Assembly: GCA_030835985.1 (NCBI GenBank)
Contig: JAURQT010000106.1
Location: forward strand, 1 to 40,773
Reading direction: 5' to 3'
DNA length: 40,773 nt
From: Alphaproteobacteria bacterium
GTDB taxonomy: Bacteria; Pseudomonadota; Alphaproteobacteria; Puniceispirillales; Puniceispirillaceae
Under the pieces are notes generated by a model. It saw nothing but the letters and a program-made list of their open reading frames with translations, had not been told where the DNA came from and ran no database searches. The position numbers and the translations under genes were made by a program. Below, piece by piece: positions 31,791 to 40,145 of this stretch. Position 1 is the stretch's first letter, and the number at the start of each line of letters is the position of its first letter.

Positions 31791-33089
31791 CTAGCCTCTG
31801 GTCTTTTTGCGTGCAGCCCGAAAGCCCAATTCAAAATCGGCCTTGATATCTTCAATATCTTCCAGCCCGACCGAGAGCCGGATCATATCATCGCTTAATC
31901 CGCCCTGTTTCATTGCCTCGGCATCGATATGGGAATGGGTGGTGCTAGCCGGGTGAATAACCAGCGTCTTTGCATCGCCCACATTGGCCAGATGCGAGGC
32001 CAGTTGAACAGATTCAATAAAGGCACGGCCAGCATCGCGCCCGCCCTTAACGCCAAAACTGATAATAGAGCCTGCCCCGCGCGGCATCAAACGGCTGGCA
32101 ATCTCATGGCCGGGATGGTCAGGCAGATTGGGATGACGCACCCATGCCACATCCTCATGACCCGATAAAAATTCCAGCAAGGCAAAAGTATTATCCATAT
32201 GACGCTGCATACGCAACGGCAGGGTTTCCAGCCCTTGCAATAAATGAAAGGCATTTGTCGGCGACAGGCAGGGGCCAAAATTATACATCGCTTCGGCACG
32301 GAATTTTGCGGTAAAGGCAACCGGGCCATATTCCTGGTAAAAATTAATACCATCCATAGAGTAATGCGGCTGGGAAATAGTGGGGAATTTATCATTTTGT
32401 CCCCAGTCAAAATTGCCGCCATCCACAACCGCCCCGCCAATGGCTATGCCATGTCCGCCCATCCATTTGGTCAGGGAATGAATAATGATATCCACGCCCG
32501 TGGTTACAGGCTTTAACAGCCAGGGGGTATTAAAGGTCGCATCTATCATCAGGGGTATGCCGGCTTTATGGGCGATATCACTTACCGCTTCAACATCCAT
32601 AATATCCAGACCCGGATTGCCGATAACCTCGCCAAAAATCAGTTTGGTGTTTGGCTGTATCGCCTCTTTAAAGGCCTGCGGGTCAGTGGCATTCACAAAG
32701 CTGGTCTCAATCCCGAAACGCGGCAGGGTATATTTCAGCAAATTGACATTCGCACCATATAGCTGGGCAGAGGCCACAATATGATCGCCTGCCGAACATA
32801 AGGTCAGGACAGCCGATGACAATGCCGCCATTCCAGAAGCCGTTGCGGTACAGGCAGCCGCCCCTTCCAGAGCGGCCACACGCTGTTCCAGCACGGCAAC
32901 CGTAGGGTTAGAGATGCGCGAATATAAATGCCCCCCCACTTCCATATTATATAAAGCGGCGGCATGGCGCGTATCTTTAAACACATAAGAGGTGGTCTGG
33001 TGGATAGGAACAGCGCGCGAGCCATATCGCTCATCGGGTACGTGCCCTGCATGAAGGCTCAGCGTATCGAATTTATAATCATCGCTCAT
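31791..33089 (-). CDS. metY: O-acetylhomoserine sulfhydrylase (aminocarboxypropyltransferase)
   Basis: MetY is a PLP enzyme that makes homocysteine from O-acetylhomoserine and sulfide, or methionine directly from methanethiol. The sequence has FDTLSLHAGHVPDERYGSRAVPIHQTTSYVF, LYSRISNPT, the pocket GNPGLDIMDVE and the PLP-binding lysine in HSLTKWMGGHG. The 432-aa length is typical. The track starts at 33158 within the preceding gene; the ATG at 33089 has AAGGGA 9 bases upstream and matches the family N-terminus MSDDYKFDTL. It lies 58 bp behind the acyl-CoA dehydrogenase gene. If that enzyme is DmdC-like, methanethiol released from DMSP breakdown would be a natural MetY substrate; this link is inference. 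Confidence 0.96.
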   Translation of the reverse strand: MSDDYKFDTLSLHAGHVPDERYGSRAVPIHQTTSYVFKDTRHAAALYNMEVGGHLYSRISNPTVAVLEQRVAALEGAAACTATASGMAALSSAVLTLCSAGDHIVASAQLYGANVNLLKYTLPRFGIETSFVNATDPQAFKEAIQPNTKLIFGEVIGNPGLDIMDVEAVSDIAHKAGIPLMIDATFNTPWLLKPVTTGVDIIIHSLTKWMGGHGIAIGGAVVDGGNFDWGQNDKFPTISQPHYSMDGINFYQEYGPVAFTAKFRAEAMYNFGPCLSPTNAFHLLQGLETLPLRMQRHMDNTFALLEFLSGHEDVAWVRHPNLPDHPGHEIASRLMPRGAGSIISFGVKGGRDAGRAFIESVQLASHLANVGDAKTLVIHPASTTHSHIDAEAMKQGGLSDDMIRLSVGLEDIEDIKADFELGFRAARKKTRG

Positions 33090-33147
33090 CCGATTTGTCC
33101 CTTTTTTAATTATTCGCCAAAACCCGCCCAATCTGGCAAGAAATAGC

Positions 33148-34911
33148 CTATCTGGCAAGCCATTCAGGGCGCATGGCCAATATATCTGACCCTGACCCGG
33201 TTATTTTAGCCGCCAGGGCTTCGATTTGCGGCAAGCAGCTTGTCATATAAATCTGGCAAGTCGTCTGTTTAGCCGCCAGAAAATCCGGCGAAAAGGCCTG
33301 TGTTGCTGCATCACTGGCGATATGGCCGGATTTGGCCATCTGCCAGCCGCCACATAAATAGCCCAGCAACATCAACCAATCCACCCCGCTTACCGCCGCA
33401 TCGCGCGGACTGTTTGCCCGGCCGCATAAAACATCCAGTGTCTTTCTGGCCAAAGACAGGCTGGATTGCATCGGTGCAGACAGGCTGTCTGGCAGAACGG
33501 ACATATCGGCTTCAATCTCGTCCAGTAATCTTTTCACCCCCGCCCCATTATCGCGCAAGGTCTTGCGGAACAGCAGGTCATTTGCCTGAATAGCGGTCGT
33601 CCCTTCATAAATCGGCAAGATACGGGAATCGCGGAAATGCTGGGCAGCACCTGTCTCCTCGATAAAGCCCATACCGCCATGTACCTGAACCGCATCCGAG
33701 GTAAGCGCAACAGAGCGTTCGGTAAGCCAGCCCTTTATAATCGGGATCAAAAGAGAGGCACGCTGATCTTCAGATGATTTTTTATCCTCTCTTGCGTGAT
33801 GGGATTTATCCATCGCTGCCCCGCCCACAAGAATGAGGGCGCGCATCGCTTCAATTTCTGCCCGCATCACCGAGAGCAGGCGCAACACATCGGGATGGTC
33901 GATAATAGGCCTACCATCGCTGCGCCCCAGAGGCGTGCCCTGTATCCGGCTCATGGCATAATCAACAGCTTGCTGATAGGCGCGTTCGGCAATCGCCAAC
34001 CCCTGAAGCCCTACGGAAAAACGGGCATGGTTCATCATCCCGAACATGATCTCCAGCCCTTTATTTTCCTCGCCGACCAGATAGCCTATAGCCCCGCCTT
34101 TTTCGCCATATTGCAACACCGCTGTTGGCGAGGCTTTAATGCCCAGCTTTTTTTCAATCGACAGGCATTTTACATCGTTCCGTGCGCCCAGGCTGCCATC
34201 CGGATAAACCAGAAATTTTGGCACAATAAAAACAGAAATCCCCTTTACCCCTTCGGGTGCATCCGGCGTGCGTGCCAGAACCAGATGGATAATATTTTCG
34301 GCCATATCATGTTCGCCATAGGTAATATAGATTTTCTGGCCAGTAATCAGATAATGATCGCCATTGGGTATCGCCCGGCTCTTAATCGCTGCCAGATCGG
34401 TTCCGGCTTGCGGCTCGGTCAAATTCATTGTCCCTGTCCAGCGCCCCTCTATCATAGGCGGCAAAAACAGCGCTTTCTGGGCATCATTGGCAGATTTCTG
34501 TAGCGCGTAAATCTGGCCTTGGGTCAATAGATGGCACAGCGCAAAGCTGAGGCTGGCAGATTGCCACATTTCATTTACCGCCGCGCTGATCGCCATTGGC
34601 ATATGCTGGCCGCCATAGGCTTCTTCTGCTTCCATCGCTGTCCAGCCGCCTTCGGCCATCGCCCTATAGGCATCGGCAAACCCTTTGGGGGTAGTCACAT
34701 GGCCATCATCGCCATGCACACATCCCTGATAATCCGCGTCATGATTTAACGGGGCAATCACATCGGCTGCCAGCTTTCCTGCTTCTTCGAGAACCGCATC
34801 TGCAAGCTCTGTATTTATTTCGGCAAAAGGCGCAAGAGAGGATAACTGATCCAGCCCGGCCAGATAGCGCAAGCCAAATTTCATATCCTCAATAGGCGGC
34901 GTATAATTCAT
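33148..34911 (-). CDS. Long acyl-CoA dehydrogenase with C-terminal extension (AcdA/DmdC-like)
   Basis: At 587 aa this flavoenzyme is longer than common acyl-CoA dehydrogenases (about 380) and has the extra C-terminal helical domain of the DmdC-like group. Visible features are TGTMNLTEPQAGTDLAAIKS (FAD/substrate region), YLITGQKIYITYGEHDMAENI, the MMNHARFSVGLQGLAIAERAYQ helix, QVHGGMGFIEE and catalytic Glu in ILPIYEGTTAIQ. It oxidises an acyl-CoA to the 2-enoyl-CoA and passes electrons to ETF. DmdC (3-methylmercaptopropionyl-CoA dehydrogenase) shares this length and the PxxDMxFxL N-terminus, but so do medium/long-chain enzymes, so the substrate is undecided. AAAGGT precedes the ATG; the gene follows the oxidoreductase at 34980 by 68 bp. 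Confidence 0.92.
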   Translation of the reverse strand: MNYTPPIEDMKFGLRYLAGLDQLSSLAPFAEINTELADAVLEEAGKLAADVIAPLNHDADYQGCVHGDDGHVTTPKGFADAYRAMAEGGWTAMEAEEAYGGQHMPMAISAAVNEMWQSASLSFALCHLLTQGQIYALQKSANDAQKALFLPPMIEGRWTGTMNLTEPQAGTDLAAIKSRAIPNGDHYLITGQKIYITYGEHDMAENIIHLVLARTPDAPEGVKGISVFIVPKFLVYPDGSLGARNDVKCLSIEKKLGIKASPTAVLQYGEKGGAIGYLVGEENKGLEIMFGMMNHARFSVGLQGLAIAERAYQQAVDYAMSRIQGTPLGRSDGRPIIDHPDVLRLLSVMRAEIEAMRALILVGGAAMDKSHHAREDKKSSEDQRASLLIPIIKGWLTERSVALTSDAVQVHGGMGFIEETGAAQHFRDSRILPIYEGTTAIQANDLLFRKTLRDNGAGVKRLLDEIEADMSVLPDSLSAPMQSSLSLARKTLDVLCGRANSPRDAAVSGVDWLMLLGYLCGGWQMAKSGHIASDAATQAFSPDFLAAKQTTCQIYMTSCLPQIEALAAKITGSGSDILAMRPEWLAR

Positions 34912-34979
34912 AATGCGAGACCTTTCATCCTGTCGCTATGGCTTTTTTTGCCTATTCCCCATAAGGGCGTTGCGAAAAT

Positions 34980-37900
34980 TTAACGGCTCAAAAAACGGGC
35001 TTTCAGCTTTTCCAACTCGGCTTCGGCTTCGATCATAGAGGCATGGCGAACCGGGCCAAAGCCGCGTATTTTTTCTGGCAAGCTGGCCATTTCCAGCGCT
35101 ACCGCATAATTTTCCCTGTCCAGCTTTGCCGCTATTTCTGACAAAAGGGCGCGATAATCCGCCAGCGCCTTTCGCTCTCTTTTGCGCTCTTCTGTAAGGC
35201 CGAAAATATCCAGTGCCGTGCCGCGCAGGCCGCGAAGATGGCTCAGCAATTTGAAAGCTGGCCACACCCAGCTGCCAAAAGCAGATTTGCGTGGCCGTCC
35301 GGTTGCCGGGTCGGTTGCGGCAAATAAGGGCGGGGATAAATGCACGGACAGCTCTGTTTTTCCTTCAAACATTTGCGCTATTTGCTGGCTAAACTGGCCA
35401 TTGCTGTACAGGCGGGCAACTTCATATTCATCTTTTATTGCCATCATTTTATATAGATATCTGGCAGCGGCTCTGGATAATCGCTGCTCGGGATCAAAAT
35501 CGGCTGCCAGGATAGGGGCCAGCCCGTCTTCATAGGCCGCGCTATAGCTGGCATTCTGATAATCAGTAAGCCGTTTTTTGCGATCGGCTATCACCCCTTC
35601 CAGCGTGTCGATTTTCTGGCCAGATGATGCATATCCTGCCTGTTTTGCCTGATAGGCGGCATTTACCATATCCGGGTCTGCCACCCATTGCCGGCCCCAT
35701 AAAAAGGCCTGTTTTGACTGTTCGACCGCCACATTATTTAGCGTGATCGCCTGTTCGATTGCCGCCGCCGATAGCGGGATAAGACCACGCTGGAACGCTG
35801 CCCCAAGCAGGAATAAATTCGCCGCTATCGCATCGCCTAACAGGGCACGTGCCATTTCGGTTGCATTCACCATTACAGAGCGATCTTCATCCACAATCGC
35901 GCTCAAACGCCGGGCAATATCGCCGGCGGGGAATTTCAAATCACTATTACGGGTAAAATCGCCTGTTGGCATCTCATAGCTATTGGCGACCACATACCCG
36001 TCCCGGCGCATCAATTTCAATAGCCCCGTTTCTGCACTGACCAGGCTATCACAGCCCAGCAGCAGATCGGCACTGCCTGCCCCGATACGGATGGCAGAAA
36101 TATCTTCTGGATTGGCGGCCAGGCGAATATGGCTGGTTACCGCCCCGCCTTTTTGTGCCAGGCCAGCCATATCGATAATCCCGCACCCCTTGCCTTCCAG
36201 ATGGGCAGCCATACCCAGCAGTGCGCCAATGGTTACCACCCCTGTCCCGCCGACCCCTGTCAGAACAATGCTCATCGGCTGGGCAAGCGAAAAGACAGCT
36301 GGCGGAACAGGCAAGTCTGTTTCCAGCTTTTGGGCCTCTGGCTTGCGTAGCTGGCCGCCCTTGACGCTGACAAAGCTGGGGCAGAACCCCTTGATACAGG
36401 AAAAATCCTTATTACAGGCAGATTGATCAATCTGGCGTTTGCGTCCCAATTCTGTTTCCAGAGGCAGAATAGCCACACAATTGGATTGCACCCCGCAATC
36501 ACCGCATCCTTCACACACCTCCGGGTTGATAAAGATACGCTCGTTCGGGTCAACCATTTTACCGCGCTTGCGCCGACGCCTTTTTTCAGTAGCACAGGTC
36601 TGATCATAAATCAGGCCGCTAACCCCTTTTACCTCTGCCAGCTCTTTTTGCACGATTTGCAGCGCGCTTCGGTGATAAAAACGCATCCCCTCCGGATAGG
36701 CAGATTTATCATGGCGAGAGAGGTCATCGGTTACCAGTATCAGCGGGGCAACCCCGCTTGCACGCAACAGCCCGGCAATTTCAACAGGGGTTATACCCCC
36801 TTCATGGGCTTGCCCGCCTGTCATGGCCACCGCATCATTATATAACACCTTATAGGTCATATTGACCCCGGCTGCGACAGCGGCACGTATCGCCATCAAA
36901 CCGGAATGATTAAACGTGCCATCGCCAATATTCTGGAATATATGCTTGCGGTGCGAGAAACAGGCCTCACCGATCCAGTTTGCCCCCTCGCCGCCCATAT
37001 GGGTAAAGCCCTCGACATCGCGATCCATAAATTGAGCCATATAGTGACATCCGATACCGGCATAGCCGCGCATCCCTTCAGGCAGGACAGTCGAGCTGTT
37101 ATGCGGGCAACCGGCACAAAAATAGGGGGTGCGGGCAATCGATAGTGCGGTAAATTCCCTGGCCAGAATATCCTGGAGCGTTTGATGCTTTTGCACCAGG
37201 TCAGCGTCGCGCACGTGCACTGGCAGCAATTTATCGATAATCGCCATCGCCACCTCGGTAGAGGTGAGCGATCCCTCTTCGGTTAGCAAACGATTACCGT
37301 CCAAATCACGTTTTCCAAAAACAGCCGGCGGATTTTTTGTGCCATACAGGATTTCCTTGACCTGACCTTCCACCAGACCGCGTTTTTCCTCGACCACCAA
37401 AATGCTTTCCAGCCCCTTTGCAAAGGCTCTCAGCCCCTCTGGCTCTACCGGCCAGGACATACCGATTTTATAGACGCTCAGACCCAGCTTTTCTGCCTTT
37501 GCCGGGCTGATACCCAAATCGGCCAGCGCCTCGACCACATCCATATAGGATTTGCCAGTGCTGATAATCCCGAAGCGCGGCGCATCCCCGCCACCATATG
37601 TAACCCTGTCCAGCTTATTGGCTCTGGCATAGGCTTGTGCTGCGCGCATCTTATGGGCGTGCAATCTGGCTTCCTGATCAAATCTTGTATCATTACGCCG
37701 GATATTTAATCCGCCTTCTGGCATATCAAAATCATTTGGCAGATGGGCATGAAATTTTTCCGGGGTCAGGCTGACAGAGGCCGAGGATTCAATATTATCC
37801 TTTACACATTTTATCCCGCACCAGACGCTGGCATAGCGCGATAGCGCCCAGCCATGCAGGCCAAAATCCACCATCTCTTCCAGATTGGCAGGGTTAAGCA

Positions 37901-38426
37901 CCGGGATCATTACATCCATCATCGCATATTCAGACTGGTGACAGACCGTAGAGCTTTCACCGACATGGTCATCGCCCATCAGCGCCAGCACACCGCCTGT
38001 CGCAGAAGTCCCCGCCAGATTTGCGTGACGAAATACATCGCCTGTTCTATCAACACCCGGCCCCTTGCCATACCAGATGCCAAACACGCCATCATATTTG
38101 CCCTCGCCAAATAATTCTGCCTGTTGTGATCCCCAGATAGCCGTCGCGGCCAAATCTTCGTTCAAGGCGGGGGTGAAGGTAATATTTGCCCCTTTCAGCG
38201 CAGATTCTGCCTGCAAAAATTGCAGGTCAATACTGCCAAGAGGCGAGCCGCGATAGCCGGTCACATAGCCTGCGGTATTTAGCCCTGCACGCCTGTCAAT
38301 CTCTGCTTGCAAGAGACATAGCCGCACCAGAGCTTGCGTGCCGGTAACAAACACATCCGGCGTGTCCAGATCATATTTATCGCTTAAGCTAACAGGTCGC
38401 AGAGCAGCTTCCTGCACCAAATTCAT
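34980..38426 (-). CDS. Indolepyruvate ferredoxin oxidoreductase, fused large protein
   Basis: This 1148-aa protein fuses the alpha and beta parts of 2-oxoacid:ferredoxin oxidoreductases, decarboxylating aryl- or branched 2-oxoacids to acyl-CoA. The N-terminal pyrimidine domain has YVTGYRGSPLGSIDLQF and KGPGVDRTGDVFRHANLAG; the TPP site shows NIGDGTFNHSGLMAIRAAVA; iron-sulfur cysteines are in NPEVCEGCGDCGVQSNC and CNKDFSCIKGFCPSF; the gamma domain has LTGVGGTGVVTIGALLG. A C-terminal domain (about 950-1148) of unknown role follows. The track frame from 38498 is too long; the ATG at 38426 has GGTGAT 9 bases upstream and gives the usual MN...PVSLSDKYDL start, with 38447 as the alternative. It probably channels amino-acid-derived 2-oxoacids to the acyl-CoA enzymes encoded downstream. 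Confidence 0.94.
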   Translation of the reverse strand: MNLVQEAALRPVSLSDKYDLDTPDVFVTGTQALVRLCLLQAEIDRRAGLNTAGYVTGYRGSPLGSIDLQFLQAESALKGANITFTPALNEDLAATAIWGSQQAELFGEGKYDGVFGIWYGKGPGVDRTGDVFRHANLAGTSATGGVLALMGDDHVGESSTVCHQSEYAMMDVMIPVLNPANLEEMVDFGLHGWALSRYASVWCGIKCVKDNIESSASVSLTPEKFHAHLPNDFDMPEGGLNIRRNDTRFDQEARLHAHKMRAAQAYARANKLDRVTYGGGDAPRFGIISTGKSYMDVVEALADLGISPAKAEKLGLSVYKIGMSWPVEPEGLRAFAKGLESILVVEEKRGLVEGQVKEILYGTKNPPAVFGKRDLDGNRLLTEEGSLTSTEVAMAIIDKLLPVHVRDADLVQKHQTLQDILAREFTALSIARTPYFCAGCPHNSSTVLPEGMRGYAGIGCHYMAQFMDRDVEGFTHMGGEGANWIGEACFSHRKHIFQNIGDGTFNHSGLMAIRAAVAAGVNMTYKVLYNDAVAMTGGQAHEGGITPVEIAGLLRASGVAPLILVTDDLSRHDKSAYPEGMRFYHRSALQIVQKELAEVKGVSGLIYDQTCATEKRRRRKRGKMVDPNERIFINPEVCEGCGDCGVQSNCVAILPLETELGRKRQIDQSACNKDFSCIKGFCPSFVSVKGGQLRKPEAQKLETDLPVPPAVFSLAQPMSIVLTGVGGTGVVTIGALLGMAAHLEGKGCGIIDMAGLAQKGGAVTSHIRLAANPEDISAIRIGAGSADLLLGCDSLVSAETGLLKLMRRDGYVVANSYEMPTGDFTRNSDLKFPAGDIARRLSAIVDEDRSVMVNATEMARALLGDAIAANLFLLGAAFQRGLIPLSAAAIEQAITLNNVAVEQSKQAFLWGRQWVADPDMVNAAYQAKQAGYASSGQKIDTLEGVIADRKKRLTDYQNASYSAAYEDGLAPILAADFDPEQRLSRAAARYLYKMMAIKDEYEVARLYSNGQFSQQIAQMFEGKTELSVHLSPPLFAATDPATGRPRKSAFGSWVWPAFKLLSHLRGLRGTALDIFGLTEERKRERKALADYRALLSEIAAKLDRENYAVALEMASLPEKIRGFGPVRHASMIEAEAELEKLKARFLSR

Positions 38427-38525
38427 TTTTTTTGTATCACCATCCATGAAAAATACTCTAGCCTGAACAAAAGAAATCGCCAATATCAAAGATAACACCT
38501 TTTTAAAAGAAACAAGGCTTTTAAA

Positions 38526-39356
38526 ATGACGAAGAAAAACACTTCCAGCTCCGAAAACCCGGCTTTGGGTGACGCACTACTTCTTGAATATTTTGAGGGC
38601 GGCATTGCCAGCCTTACCCTGAACCGGCCAGAATCGCGAAACAGCTTGTCCATGGCGATGCTGGACGGGCTGGCAGGGGCCTTTGCCAGGCTATCTGAAA
38701 CCGCGGATGTTAAAGTCATTATCCTGCAGGCAAATGGCCCGGTTTTTTGTGCCGGCCATGATTTAAAGGAATTAACCGCTGCCCGCAGCGATGCCGATAA
38801 AGGTCAGGCCTTTTTTAGCCAGACAATGACCAAATGTTCGGCCGTGATGCAGGCCATTATCGCCTGTCCGAAACCGGTAATAGCCGCCGTTCAGGGCACT
38901 GCAACCGCCGCAGGGTGCCAGCTGGTAGCCACTTGCGATCTGGCCGTTGCGGCCAGCCATGCCCATTTTGCCACGCCGGGGGTGCATATCGGTTTATTTT
39001 GCTCAACGCCAATGGTCGCGCTATCGCGCAATATATCCCGTAAAAAAGCGATGCAGATGCTGCTGACAGGCGAGATGGTTAGTGCCGACCAGGCCGCAGA
39101 ATGGGGGCTGATAAATCAGGCTGTTCCAGCAGAAGAGCTGGAAGAGGCCGCCATGCAATATGCCCAAATCATCGCCAGCAAACCGGCTTCAACCGTGAAA
39201 ATCGGCAAGGAGGCCTTTTATAAACAGGCCGAGATGGGGCTGGCAGAGGCCTATGAATATGCCGCAGCGGTAATGACCCATAATATGCTGGAAAAAGATG
39301 CAGAAGAAGGCATTGGCGCATTCATTGAAAAACGCCCCCCGAACTGGCAATCCTGA
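38526..39356 (+). CDS. Enoyl-CoA hydratase/isomerase family protein, ECHDC3-like, without canonical catalytic glutamates
   Basis: The 276-aa crotonase-fold protein has NRPESRNSLSMAML, the oxyanion-hole segment GPVFCAGHDLKEL and ATAAGCQLVATCDLAVAA followed by FATPGVHIGLFCSTPMVAL. These strings closely match my memory of mitochondrial ECHDC3 and its bacterial relatives. In true hydratases the two active-site glutamates sit in GGGCE and in the following QPE; here the first is Gln132 and the second Gly152, so ordinary hydratase chemistry is unlikely. A thioesterase, isomerase, decarboxylase or regulatory role is possible. It is divergent from the oxidoreductase gene over about 99 bp and convergent with the ABC-2 permease gene, 23 bp apart. 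Confidence 0.92.
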   Translation: MTKKNTSSSENPALGDALLLEYFEGGIASLTLNRPESRNSLSMAMLDGLAGAFARLSETADVKVIILQANGPVFCAGHDLKELTAARSDADKGQAFFSQTMTKCSAVMQAIIACPKPVIAAVQGTATAAGCQLVATCDLAVAASHAHFATPGVHIGLFCSTPMVALSRNISRKKAMQMLLTGEMVSADQAAEWGLINQAVPAEELEEAAMQYAQIIASKPASTVKIGKEAFYKQAEMGLAEAYEYAAAVMTHNMLEKDAEEGIGAFIEKRPPNWQS

Positions 39357-39379
39357 AACCAGAGATTTTCCAGCCAGGC

Positions 39380-40141
39380 TCAGGGCTTTAGCCGATAGCC
39401 TGTCTTGAAGATAAGCCCGATGATGCCCACAAATAACAGGCTGAACAGGATGATGGCGATAAGGCTGTAGCTGACCGCCACGTCTGATGTATCAAAAAAC
39501 GCCCAGCGAAATCCGGAGATAAGATAGACAACCGGATTAAACAGGGTAGCGGTCTGCCAGAAAGGCGGCAGCATACTAATAGAATAAAAACTGCCCCCCA
39601 GAAACACCAGCGGGGTAATGATAAGGGCAGGCACCAGATTAAGCTGTTCAAAATTGCGCGCACAAATGCCAATGATAAAACCGAGCAGGCTGAACGATAC
39701 ACAGGTCAGCAATAAAAAGCCCAGCATCCAGAAAGGATGGGCTATCTGTAACGGCACAAATAAAAATGAGGTCAGCAGAATAATCAGGCCAATTACCATC
39801 GATTTTGTTGCCGCTGCCCCAACATAGCCGATTAACATCTCGAAATAGGAAATGGGCGCGGATAATGGCTCATATATCGTGCCAATAAATTTGGGAAAAT
39901 AAATCCCGAAGGAAGCGTTGGTGACGCTCTGCATCAACACTGTCAGCATAATCAGACCCGGCACAATAAACGCACCATAGCTTACCCCGTCAATGGCCAC
40001 CATCCGGCTGCCAATGGCCGAGCCAAACACAATAAAATACAGCGCGGTGGAAATCACCGGCGAGATGATAGATTGCAACAGGGTTCGAAAGGTACGCGAC
40101 ATTTCAAATAAATAAATCGCTCTTATCGCATACATATTCAT
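39380..40141 (-). CDS. ABC-2 type transporter permease, YadH-like
   Basis: The 253-aa protein has six hydrophobic segments and the ABC2_membrane pattern, including [25 protein letters not shown] near the N-terminus and the late [33 protein letters not shown], which resembles YadH/NodJ-type export permeases. It pairs with the ATPase encoded just upstream: the ATPase TAA (40148-40146) is followed after four bases by this gene's ATG, with AAAGGAT placed inside the ATPase end, so translation is probably coupled. Exported substrate unknown; members handle lipids, polysaccharides or drugs. Confidence 0.92.
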   Translation of the reverse strand: MNMYAIRAIYLFEMSRTFRTLLQSIISPVISTALYFIVFGSAIGSRMVAIDGVSYGAFIVPGLIMLTVLMQSVTNASFGIYFPKFIGTIYEPLSAPISYFEMLIGYVGAAATKSMVIGLIILLTSFLFVPLQIAHPFWMLGFLLLTCVSFSLLGFIIGICARNFEQLNLVPALIITPLVFLGGSFYSISMLPPFWQTATLFNPVVYLISGFRWAFFDTSDVAVSYSLIAIILFSLLFVGIIGLIFKTGYRLKP

Positions 40142-40145
40142 CGCA

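Noticed and set aside
33090-33147. Possible SAM-II riboswitch upstream of metY
   Set aside because: Alphaproteobacterial metY genes sometimes carry one, but only 58 bases are free before the upstream stop, and the expected pseudoknot elements are not seen.
33796-34503. 235-aa plus-strand ORF in the track
   Set aside because: It lies wholly antisense to the acyl-CoA dehydrogenase gene, whose frame has clear family motifs. The translated sequence has an odd composition rich in His, Arg and Cys and no ribosome-binding site.
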